DNA from: an uncultured Lachnospiraceae bacterium
Lineage (GTDB): Bacteria; Bacillota; Clostridia; Lachnospirales; Lachnospiraceae
Reading direction: 5' to 3'
Length of the DNA: 35,436 nt
Assembly: GCA_944380065.1 (NCBI GenBank)
Contig: CALWGM010000150.1
Coordinates: forward strand, 1 to 35,436
In this document: piece after piece, positions 8,148 through 17,730 of the stretch
Position numbering within the stretch: the first letter of the stretch is position 1
How the letters are laid out: each line of letters opens with the position of its first letter
Program-made: the position numbers and the translations under genes
The notes under the pieces: model-generated
What the model was told of the DNA's origin: nothing
What the model saw: the letters and a program-made list of their open reading frames with translations, nothing else
Databases searched by the model: none

Positions 8148-9187
8148 TTCAGCTTCAGGTCTCCTTCCTTGACCCAGCCTAATTTCTTTTCCGCCTGATA
8201 AAAGATCCAGCTTAAGATGGCAGGCAGGATGAAACAGATCAGGATCAGGCCGATCCAGTCAAAGGCAGTGATGGTTTTTCCATCGGCCACCCAGCCGGTA
8301 TAGACACCGATCTGCCCCACCAGGCCGCAGGTGCCCATGCCGGAAGAAACCGGTTCCCCGTTCATTTCCAGATGGAAGACACAGGTGGCGATGGGGCCGG
8401 TGATGGCGCTGGCCAGGATCGGGGCGATCCAGACTTTAGGGTTGCGGACGATATTTCCCATCTGCAGCATGGATGTGCCGATGCCCTGGGAAACCAGCCC
8501 GCCCCAGCGGTTTTCCTTAAAGGAAATCACGGCAAAGCCGATCATCTGTGCGCAGCATCCGGCCACAGCGGCGCCGCCTGCCAGCCCGGTAAGTCCCAGG
8601 GCCGCGCAGATGGCGGCGGAGGAGATGGGCAGCGTCAGGGCGATCCCCACCAGCACGGAAACAGCGATTCCCATAAAGAAGGGCTGCAGCTCCGTCGCAT
8701 ACATGATGATGGATCCCAGCCAGTTGGCTGCCGTGCCGATCGCCGGGGCGATCAGGGAAGAGAGGGCTACGCCCACAAAGATGGTCACCGCCGGGGTAAC
8801 CAGAATGTCCACTTTCGTTTCCTTGGAAACCGCTTTGCCGCATTCCGAGGCAATGATGGCGATTACCAGGACGGCCAGCGGTCCGCCGGCGCCGCCCAGC
8901 TGATTGGCCGCGCTGCCCACGGCGATCAGGGAAAACAATACCAGGGGCGGGCATTTCAGAGCGTGTCCGATGGCGCAGGCCATGGCGGGACCGGCCATGG
9001 CGGTGGCAAATCCGCCGATGGTCTCCAGGTAGGGGATCCCTGCCTGCTGGCCGATGGTGTTGATGATGGTGCCGATCAGCAGGGAACAGAAGAGTCCCTG
9101 GGCCATGGCGCCCAGGGCGTCAATAAAATAGCGTTTCAGAGAAATCTCAATATCTTTTTTCTTTAAAAATGATGTTACTTTTTCCAT
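8144..9187 (-). CDS. PTS EIIC-type membrane protein, PfoR-like (COG3641, PTS_EIIC_2)
   Basis: 347 residues and very hydrophobic, with about eight to ten membrane segments rich in Gly, Ala and Ile. It resembles the PTS_EIIC_2/COG3641 family, which includes the Clostridium perfringens PfoR protein. Such proteins are annotated either as sugar-phosphotransferase IIC components or as putative toxin regulators. No EIIA or EIIB gene or domain is present nearby, so the transport role is uncertain. On the - strand AGGGAG (9204-9199) lies 11 bases before the ATG, which is slightly long. The gene is convergent with the hem operon and shares four bases with it (both stop codons). The family call is moderately strong and the function is unknown. 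Confidence 0.8.
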   Translation of the reverse strand: MEKVTSFLKKKDIEISLKRYFIDALGAMAQGLFCSLLIGTIINTIGQQAGIPYLETIGGFATAMAGPAMACAIGHALKCPPLVLFSLIAVGSAANQLGGAGGPLAVLVIAIIASECGKAVSKETKVDILVTPAVTIFVGVALSSLIAPAIGTAANWLGSIIMYATELQPFFMGIAVSVLVGIALTLPISSAAICAALGLTGLAGGAAVAGCCAQMIGFAVISFKENRWGGLVSQGIGTSMLQMGNIVRNPKVWIAPILASAITGPIATCVFHLEMNGEPVSSGMGTCGLVGQIGVYTGWVADGKTITAFDWIGLILICFILPAILSWIFYQAEKKLGWVKEGDLKLN

Positions 9188-9243
9188 TCTCTTGTTATCT
9201 CCCTATATATGTGTATTGACAGGTGTATATTTGCGTGTGGCCT

Positions 9244-9277
9244 ATTATAACAGATTGATCCCGGAAAGGGAAGAAAA
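9244..9277 (-). promoter_or_regulatory. Weak candidate promoter for the PfoR-like gene
   Basis: On the - strand a perfect TATAAT covers 9249-9244, placing a start about 50 bases before the ATG. The -35 region about 17 bases upstream (TTCCCT) matches poorly, so the site may need an activator or be wrong. Confidence 0.35.
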
Positions 9278-9315
9278 GTTTAAAAAATGTTTAGAATTCA
9301 AAGAAGGCTGGCTTC

Positions 9316-9344
9316 TTGCGCATCAGATGTGATTATGATAAAAT
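9316..9344 (+). promoter_or_regulatory. Candidate promoter for the SH3-domain protein gene
   Basis: TTGCGC (9316-9321), a 17-base spacer and TAAAAT (9339-9344). A short inverted repeat, AAGAAG/CTTCTT (9301-9317), touches the -35. The rest of the 272-base divergent region 9188-9459 shows no gene. Confidence 0.5.
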
Positions 9345-9459
9345 GGTTTGCGCATATACGAAAAAACAGACAGGGATAAAATAAAATTGGAACAGCGGCG
9401 GGCGCGGAGGCGTCCGATTCAGGACAAATACAGATGTCAGACAGAAAAGAGGGGTTCAG

Positions 9460-10734
9460 ATGTCAGATCTTGAAAAAAAGGAAATAAAACAGGAAGAAGA
9501 AGAGCTTATGAAGCAGGAGCCGGAGGATCTGGAGTTTATCACCCATGAGTCCGTGCGGGACAAGTCCAAGATGGCGGAGGGAGAGGTGATTGAAGATGAG
9601 ATGCTCTCCCGCAAAAAGACCAGACGCCGGAGTGTGGACGCCGGCGCGGCCAAGGTGGAAAAGGTACAGAAGATTGCCAGGAAGAATCTGCGCATGATCA
9701 TCATCGGGATCGCCGTGGTGATTGTGGTGATCTGCCTCCTGGCCTTTGGCGTCAGACGGCACATGGATCAGAAGGCGGCGGAGAACAGGGAACAGTCCCT
9801 GACGGAGCAGGAGTATGAGAAGGATGAAAATGAACAGGTCAACGAACTGATCACAGAGTACTACACCTGCTACGCGGCCGGCGATACAGACTCGATTCTG
9901 AAAATTGCCTATCCCATGTCGGATGCGGAGAAGAGTTATATCCAGATGTACAGCGGGTATGTGGAAGAATACCAGGATATTACCTGTTATACCAAGACCG
10001 GGGCGGAGGAGGGTTCCTATGTGGTATCGGCCTCCTTTGAGGTGAAATATCAGGATGTGGGTACGGCTGCACCGGGGATGGATTTCTTCTATGTGCGCAC
10101 CGATGAGAACGGGGAGTTCTATATTGATAATACCTACAGCCCGTTTAACCTGACCTATCAGGAATATTCGCTGGATCAGGAAATCGTGCAGATGATCCAG
10201 GAGTATCAGACCGGGGATGATGTGATCGCGCTGCAGGCCGGGGTTCAGACGAATTATGAGCAGGCCCTGGAGCAGGATCCGGCGCTGAAGACGATGGTGG
10301 AGGAGACGCTGGCGAATGCGGTGAATGCCTGGACGGCAGAGCATCAGGCGGCGATGCAGCAGGAGCAGGCGGAGGCCCAGCAGCAGGTTCAGCAGGAACA
10401 GCAGGCCGGACAGGAACAGCAGCAGCCGCAGCAGGAGCAGCAGGCCGGTCAGGAACAGCAGCCGCAGCAGGAACAGCAGCCGCAGCAGCAACAGCAGGCT
10501 CAGACGCCGGCCGACACGGTGACAGAGACAGAGAACCGCGCCTGGGTGTATGTGAATGATACCGTCAATATCCGGCAGCAGCCCAATGAAGGTTCTGCCG
10601 CGCTGGCATCTGCCGCCCGCGGTGCGCAGGTGCGCCAGATCGCAGTCACCAGTAACGGATGGATTAAAGTAAGAACCGGTGATATCGAAGGATATATCAG
10701 GTCGGATTACATATCCGCGCAGCCGGTTGGATAA
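9460..10734 (+). CDS. Membrane-anchored protein with Gln-rich linker and C-terminal bacterial SH3 domain
   Basis: 424 residues. The first 78 are charged and cytoplasmic (basic patch R-K-K-T-R-R-R at 51-57). One transmembrane helix lies at about 79-97, so the remainder should be extracellular. Residues 120-290 form a mixed domain I do not recognise. Residues 299-348 are a Gln/Glu/Pro low-complexity linker with repeated Q-E-Q-Q units, and 362-419 is an SH3b domain (V-N-I-R-Q-Q-P ... G-Y-I-R-S-D-Y-I). SH3b domains usually bind peptidoglycan or wall peptides, so a cell-wall role is inferred. AGAGGGG at 9448-9454 precedes the ATG. A hairpin follows the stop directly, making this a probable single-gene transcript. 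Confidence 0.82.
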   Translation: MSDLEKKEIKQEEEELMKQEPEDLEFITHESVRDKSKMAEGEVIEDEMLSRKKTRRRSVDAGAAKVEKVQKIARKNLRMIIIGIAVVIVVICLLAFGVRRHMDQKAAENREQSLTEQEYEKDENEQVNELITEYYTCYAAGDTDSILKIAYPMSDAEKSYIQMYSGYVEEYQDITCYTKTGAEEGSYVVSASFEVKYQDVGTAAPGMDFFYVRTDENGEFYIDNTYSPFNLTYQEYSLDQEIVQMIQEYQTGDDVIALQAGVQTNYEQALEQDPALKTMVEETLANAVNAWTAEHQAAMQQEQAEAQQQVQQEQQAGQEQQQPQQEQQAGQEQQPQQEQQPQQQQQAQTPADTVTETENRAWVYVNDTVNIRQQPNEGSAALASAARGAQVRQIAVTSNGWIKVRTGDIEGYIRSDYISAQPVG

Positions 10735-10743
10735 GAAAAACGG

Positions 10744-10772
10744 ACAGGGAACAGAGTGATTCTGTTCCCTGT
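10744..10772 (+). terminator. Terminator-like hairpin after the SH3-protein gene
   Basis: A 12-bp perfect stem (10744-10755 with 10761-10772, loop GTGAT) starts 10 bases after the stop codon. No T run follows on the + strand, but an A run precedes it, so on the - strand it reads as a stem followed by CCGTTTTT. It may act in both directions. The rest of the 147-base gap shows nothing else clear. Confidence 0.5.
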
Positions 10773-10881
10773 TCTGCCCTGTCCGGCGTGCGGCAAAAGT
10801 CAGAGACTTCCGGTAAAATCACAGGAAGCCACATAGAAACTCATATTTGGGGAGATACTTCTGAAAAAGGAGGTATTTCCA

Positions 10882-11325
10882 ATGAGTGAAAATGATGAAG
10901 AACGCCTGCTGCATGAGATCTGCAGGAATTCCAGCATGGGAAGAGAGGCCATCCATGAGGTTTTAAAGGATGTTTACGACGAAGAGTTTGCCTATGAACT
11001 GCATGTCCAGGAAGGGAAAATGCAGGAGTTTGAGCAGCGGGCCAGACAACGGCTCCGGCAGTCGGGGAAAGACGCGGCCGAACCGGGTCCCCTGACGTCC
11101 GGGATGCTGAAAGTGGCAGTCAGGATGAAAACGGCTGTGTCTGGCCGGACATCCCAGGTGGCGGAAATGATCCGCAAAGGAAATCAGCGCGGTACCGAGG
11201 AGCTGAAAAAGGCGATCCATAAATACAGGAACGCCGGGATCTACGCCACAGAGCTGGCCAGGGAAATGATTGATTTTGAAGAAGATAATCAGGAGAAAAT
11301 GAAGCGTTACGGGAACCGGGCGTAG
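10882..11325 (+). CDS. Hypothetical helical protein
   Basis: 147 residues, no family recognised. It is very charged and predicted mostly alpha-helical, with no signal peptide or membrane segment. The N-terminal half is acidic (E-N-D-E-E-R), the middle (about 70-105) is basic with Met/Val/Thr, and the end is charged again. A strong AAGGAGG at 10868-10874 fixes the ATG. The length and continuous helix propensity suggest a helical bundle or a protein partner rather than an enzyme. It is followed after 56 bases by rluF and then the overlapping ligA, so it may be the first gene of that operon. No function can be assigned from sequence. Confidence 0.75.
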   Translation: MSENDEERLLHEICRNSSMGREAIHEVLKDVYDEEFAYELHVQEGKMQEFEQRARQRLRQSGKDAAEPGPLTSGMLKVAVRMKTAVSGRTSQVAEMIRKGNQRGTEELKKAIHKYRNAGIYATELAREMIDFEEDNQEKMKRYGNRA

Positions 11326-11381
11326 AGCGGCAGCCGAAGGAAGGCAATGTCCCGTCCGGGGAAAGCGAGGGCAATACAGGA

Positions 11382-14167
<2,786 letters not shown>

Positions 14168-14207
14168 AAGAATTTTCCCGGAACCGCGAATTTGCCGGAA
14201 GAAACGG

Positions 14208-14236
14208 TTTTCAAACGCTGAAATATTTGATATACT
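14208..14236 (+). promoter_or_regulatory. Candidate promoter for the asp23-recN operon
   Basis: TTTTCA (14208-14213), a 17-base spacer and TATACT (14231-14236), giving a leader of about 37 bases before the ATG at 14280. The gap after ligA has no clear terminator. Confidence 0.55.
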
Positions 14237-14279
14237 AAAGGAAATTCAGGTGTATGGCAGAAAACAAGGAGGGTTTTTC

Positions 14280-14657
14280 ATGGCTGAAGATAGAAAAGGC
14301 ATCAAATTAAAAGCAGATACCATGGGAGAGGTCCAGGTGGCAGACGAGGTGGTTGCCATCATTGCAGGACTCGCCGCCACAGAAGTGGACGGGGTGACCT
14401 CCATGGGCGGGAATATTACCAAGGATCTGGTGAGCCGCCTGGGGATCAAGAATCTGTCCAAGGGCGTGCGGGTATCCGTAGAGCAGGAGCAGGTGAGCGT
14501 TTACCTGACGCTGAACATTGCCTATGGATACGCCATCCCGGAGGTTTCACAGAAGGTACAGGAGCGTGTCAAGTCCGCGATTGAGAATATGACGGGGCTT
14601 CAGGTGGCCGGCGTCAATGTGAGGATTGCGGAAGTAGATATGAAGGCAGGCGTTTAA
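14280..14657 (+). CDS. Asp23/Gls24 family envelope stress protein (DUF322)
   Basis: 125 residues, the typical length for the Asp23/Gls24 family. Members such as B. subtilis YqhY and S. aureus Asp23 are small cytoplasmic proteins associated with membrane homeostasis. Family features seen are the N-terminal I-A-G-L-A-A-T-E-V-D-G-V block (about 30-42), the central L-T-L-N-I-A-Y-G-Y-A segment, and the C-terminal V-N-V-R-I-A-E-V. ATG 14280 is preceded by AAGGAGG (14266-14272). A GTG farther upstream in frame at 14250 is not needed. The position immediately before nusB matches B. subtilis yqhY, so the ortholog call is solid although the molecular role is poorly known. Confidence 0.93.
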   Translation: MAEDRKGIKLKADTMGEVQVADEVVAIIAGLAATEVDGVTSMGGNITKDLVSRLGIKNLSKGVRVSVEQEQVSVYLTLNIAYGYAIPEVSQKVQERVKSAIENMTGLQVAGVNVRIAEVDMKAGV

Positions 14658-14760
14658 GCAGGGGAGCCGGAGACCGGCGTGTATTCCCGGCAGGGTTCTG
14701 CCGTCTGAGATTACAGGGGTGTCTATGACACCCCGATTGTTCGCATTAAGGGAGGAATCT

Positions 14761-15156
14761 ATGAGTCGAAGAGAGATCAGGGAGCAGATCTTCAAAATTC
14801 TGTTCCAGACAGAGTTTTATGGAAATCAGGAATGGGAGGAGCATCTGCAGCTTTCCCTGAAGGGACTGGGGGAGCTGAGGGAGAAGGATTCTGATTATAT
14901 CACGGCGAAGGTCAGGGATATTTATCAGCATCTGAGCGAGATCGACGAACTGATCAACAGCCGCGCTGACCGGTGGAAGACCGGACGTATGGCGAAGGCA
15001 GAGCTGGCCATCATCCGCCTGGCGGTTTATGAGATGAAATATGAGGAGGAGATTCCGGTGTCTGTGGCCATCAATGAGGCCGTGGAGCTGGCAAAGATTT
15101 ACGGTACCGATCAGGGAGCCGGATTTGTCAACGGAATCCTTGCAAAGCTGGCATGA
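14761..15156 (+). CDS. nusB: Transcription antitermination protein NusB
   Basis: 131 residues, an all-helical RNA-binding protein that joins NusE (S10) on boxA RNA in rRNA antitermination. The opening M-S-R-R-E-I-R-E and the C-terminal I-N-E-A-V-E-L-A-K-x-Y-G ... F-V-N-G-I-L signature are characteristic. AAGGGAGG at 14748-14755 precedes ATG 14761. An earlier GTG in frame (14719) would start inside an upstream hairpin and is rejected. The stop TGA overlaps the xseA ATG (15153). The folD gene found between nusB and xseA in B. subtilis is absent here. Confidence 0.95.
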   Translation: MSRREIREQIFKILFQTEFYGNQEWEEHLQLSLKGLGELREKDSDYITAKVRDIYQHLSEIDELINSRADRWKTGRMAKAELAIIRLAVYEMKYEEEIPVSVAINEAVELAKIYGTDQGAGFVNGILAKLA

Positions 15157-16439
15157 CAGGAAATATTTACTCGGTAGGACAGGTCAATGCCTACATTAAG
15201 AATATGTTCGCGCAGGATTTTATGATGAGCCACATTTATGTGCGTGGCGAGGTATCGAACTGTAAGTATCATTCCTCCGGACATATTTATTTTACGTTAA
15301 AGGACAGGACCGGCGTGCTGCAGGCGGTGATGTTTTCCGGATCCCGCAAAAAGGGGCTGAAGTTCCGGATGAAGGAGGGGGACAAATGTGTCGTCCTCGG
15401 TTCCATCCGGGTCTATGAGCGGGATGGGAAATACCAGCTCTACGCGGAGGAGATCCTGCTGGAGGGAGCCGGGCTTTTATACCAGCGGTTTGAGGCGCTG
15501 AAAAGAGAGTTGGAGGAAATGGGGATGTTTGCCCCGGAATATAAACAGCCGATCCCCCGCTTCGCTTCCCGGGTGGGCGTGGTGACAGCCCCCACGGGAG
15601 CGGCGGTGCGGGATATCCAGAATATCTCCCGCAGGCGCAACCCGTTCGTACAGGTGATCCTTTATCCGGCGCAGGTACAGGGGGAGGGCGCGGCGGCATC
15701 CATCGTCAGCGGGATCCATGCCCTGACGGAGCACGGCGTGGATGTGATCATCGTTGGCCGGGGAGGCGGATCCATCGAGGATCTGTGGGCCTTTAATGAG
15801 GAGAGCGTGGCGCGGGCGATTTTCGGCTGCCCGGTTCCTGTGATTTCGGCGGTGGGACATGAGACAGATTTTACGATTGCCGATTTTGTGGCGGATCTGC
15901 GGGCGCCGACGCCCTCGGCGGCTGCGGAGCTGGCGGTTTATGATTACCGGCAGGCGGCGGATCAGATGACGTCTGCGAAGTTAGCGTTCAACCGGTGCAT
16001 CAGCCGGAAGCTTTCCCAGGCGGAGGAGCGGCTTTTCGCTTATCAGAGACAGCTTCAGCTGCTGAACCCGAAGACGAAGCTTTTCGAGCAGCGGCAGCGG
16101 TCGGCGGACTGTCAGGAGCGCCTGCAGAGGAGAATGGAAGAGCTGCTGGCGTCCGGGCGCGGACGGCTGGAGGATGGCCGGAAGCAGATGACGACGCGGG
16201 CGGGGCAGATCCTGACAGAAAAGAGGCACCGGATGGAGATTTACGCGGCGGCGCTGGATGGATATTCCCCGTTAAAGAAGCTGCAGGGCGGGTATGCCTT
16301 TGTGGCGGATGAGAATGGAAAGAGTATCCGCAGTGCGGCGGCTGTGCAAAAAGGAGACCGGATCCGCGCCTGGCTGGCAGACGGCAGCCTGACGGCGCGG
16401 GTGGAGGAAATACAGGCGAACCGCTTATCGGAGAAATGA
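15153..16439 (+). CDS. xseA: Exodeoxyribonuclease VII large subunit
   Basis: 428 residues. The N-terminal OB-fold (about 1-100) begins with S-V-G-Q-V-N-A-Y-I-K. The catalytic domain has the family block G-R-G-G-G-S-I-E-D-L-W-A-F-N at about 199-212, followed by P-V-I-S-A-V-G-H-E-T-D-F-T and A-P-T-P-S-A-A-A-E. A coiled-coil region (about 265-370) binds XseB copies. The complex degrades single-stranded DNA in either direction to oligonucleotides. It starts in a four-base overlap with nusB and ends in ATGA. Its small subunit is next in the operon. Confidence 0.96.
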   Translation: MTGNIYSVGQVNAYIKNMFAQDFMMSHIYVRGEVSNCKYHSSGHIYFTLKDRTGVLQAVMFSGSRKKGLKFRMKEGDKCVVLGSIRVYERDGKYQLYAEEILLEGAGLLYQRFEALKRELEEMGMFAPEYKQPIPRFASRVGVVTAPTGAAVRDIQNISRRRNPFVQVILYPAQVQGEGAAASIVSGIHALTEHGVDVIIVGRGGGSIEDLWAFNEESVARAIFGCPVPVISAVGHETDFTIADFVADLRAPTPSAAAELAVYDYRQAADQMTSAKLAFNRCISRKLSQAEERLFAYQRQLQLLNPKTKLFEQRQRSADCQERLQRRMEELLASGRGRLEDGRKQMTTRAGQILTEKRHRMEIYAAALDGYSPLKKLQGGYAFVADENGKSIRSAAAVQKGDRIRAWLADGSLTARVEEIQANRLSEK

Positions 16440-16501
16440 CGTCCGCAGGCGGAGGCAGGAAGAAACAGGACAGGCCGCGCTGCGGCGGAAAGAGTGGAAA
16501 A

Positions 16502-16753
16502 ATGACGGAACAGACACAGAATCCGGACGTTTCCGTTCCGGAGGGAATTTCCCTGGAGGAAATGTTCGGGGAACTGGATCAGATTATGGAAAAAATGGAA
16601 TCACCGGAGGTTTCCTTAGAGGAAGCTTTTGCCCTCTATGAGAGGGGGATGAAGATGATCCGCCAGTGCAGCCAGAAGCTGGACCTGGTGGAGAAAAAGA
16701 TGATGGTGATTGCACAGAACGGGGAGGAAGTCCCCTTTGACGCGCAGGAATAG
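16502..16753 (+). CDS. xseB: Exodeoxyribonuclease VII small subunit
   Basis: 83 residues with this start, close to the usual 70-85. It contains the small-subunit helix-turn-helix pair: I-S-L-E-E-M-F-G-E-L-D-Q-I at about 17-29 and V-S-L-E-E-A-F-A-L-Y-E-R-G-M at about 37-50. The frame extends upstream to an ATG at 16436 that overlaps the xseA stop. That start would add 22 residues rich in Arg, Lys and Gly that are not typical of the family. Its ribosome binding site (CGGAG, two bases away) is too close, while the site for 16502 is weak, so the start is genuinely open. It works with XseA. Confidence 0.9.
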   Translation: MTEQTQNPDVSVPEGISLEEMFGELDQIMEKMESPEVSLEEAFALYERGMKMIRQCSQKLDLVEKKMMVIAQNGEEVPFDAQE

Positions 16754-16802
16754 GGACAGTTCCCCCGGCGTTCAGGGGAAAGGTACCCGGAAAGGCAGAA
16801 AC

Positions 16803-17690
16803 ATGAATATCAGAGAAGAAATTCAGACACATACAGGGCAGGTGGAGGAGATCATCACAAAGTACCTGCCCAAAGAGACCGGATTCCAGAAAACGGTGAT
16901 CGAGGCGATGAATTACAGCTTCCTGGCCGGCGGGAAGCGGCTGCGCCCCATGCTGATGCTGGAGACCTACCGGCTGTTCGGCGGGGAATCGGCCGTTGTG
17001 GAGCCGTTTATGGCGGCGCTGGAGATGATCCACACCTACTCCCTGATCCATGACGATCTTCCGGCGATGGATAACGATGCGTACCGCCGGGGGAGGAAGA
17101 CGACGCATGTGGTCTATGGCGAGGCCATGGGGATCCTGGCAGGCGACGGTCTGCTGAATTTTGCTTACGAGACGGCGCTGAAGGCATGGGAGATGGAGCC
17201 TTCGGATCCCCATGTGGGAAAAGCGCTGCAGATCCTTGCCGGAAACGCGGGGATTTACGGGATGCTGGGCGGCCAGGTGGTGGATGTAGAGTCAGAGGGT
17301 CAGCCCCTGTCCCGGGAAAAGCTGGACTTTATTTATGAACTGAAGACCGGGGCGCTGATCGAGTCGGCCATGCTGATCGGCGCGGTGCTGGCAGGCGCGG
17401 ACCAGGATGCGCAGGAAAAGATTTCCCGGGCGGCGAAGGATGTGGGACTGGCGTTCCAGATCCAGGATGACATTCTGGATGTCATCGGCGATGAGGCCGT
17501 GCTTGGCAAGCCGGTGGGCAGCGACGAGAAGAATCAGAAGACCACCTATGTGACCCTGCGGGGGATTGACCAGGCCTGTGCAGATGTGGAAAGGATCTCG
17601 CAGCGGGCGGTGGAAATCATGGAATCGCTTCCGGTGCAGAACGAATTTCTGACCGGGCTGATCCGTTATCTGGTAAACAGGGAAAAGTAG
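16803..17690 (+). CDS. ispA: Geranyltranstransferase (farnesyl diphosphate synthase)
   Basis: 295 residues, a short-chain all-trans polyprenyl synthase. The first Asp-rich motif is D-D-L-P-A-M-D (84-90) and the second is Q-D-D-I-L-D at about 223-228. The substrate-binding G-G-K-R-L-R-P lies at 43-49 and K-x-T-T-Y-V near residue 245. Aromatic residues just before the first motif (H-T-Y-S-L) fit a C15 product, as in bacterial IspA. ATG 16803 follows GGAAAGG. The longer open frame upstream overlaps xseB and is not used. It sits directly before dxs, so early and later isoprenoid steps are co-transcribed. Confidence 0.95.
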   Translation: MNIREEIQTHTGQVEEIITKYLPKETGFQKTVIEAMNYSFLAGGKRLRPMLMLETYRLFGGESAVVEPFMAALEMIHTYSLIHDDLPAMDNDAYRRGRKTTHVVYGEAMGILAGDGLLNFAYETALKAWEMEPSDPHVGKALQILAGNAGIYGMLGGQVVDVESEGQPLSREKLDFIYELKTGALIESAMLIGAVLAGADQDAQEKISRAAKDVGLAFQIQDDILDVIGDEAVLGKPVGSDEKNQKTTYVTLRGIDQACADVERISQRAVEIMESLPVQNEFLTGLIRYLVNREK

Positions 17691-17730
17691 GCCGGGAGAA
17701 AACGAATGACAGGATAAAAGGAGAGAAACG

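Noticed and set aside
9463-10491. - strand frame rich in Leu that looks like a membrane protein
   Set aside because: The Leu/Arg runs are simply the complement of the CAG/CAA Gln repeats of the SH3-domain protein.
10354-10503. Repeat tract considered as a CRISPR or satellite array
   Set aside because: The repeats are in frame, have no spacers, and encode the Gln-rich linker.
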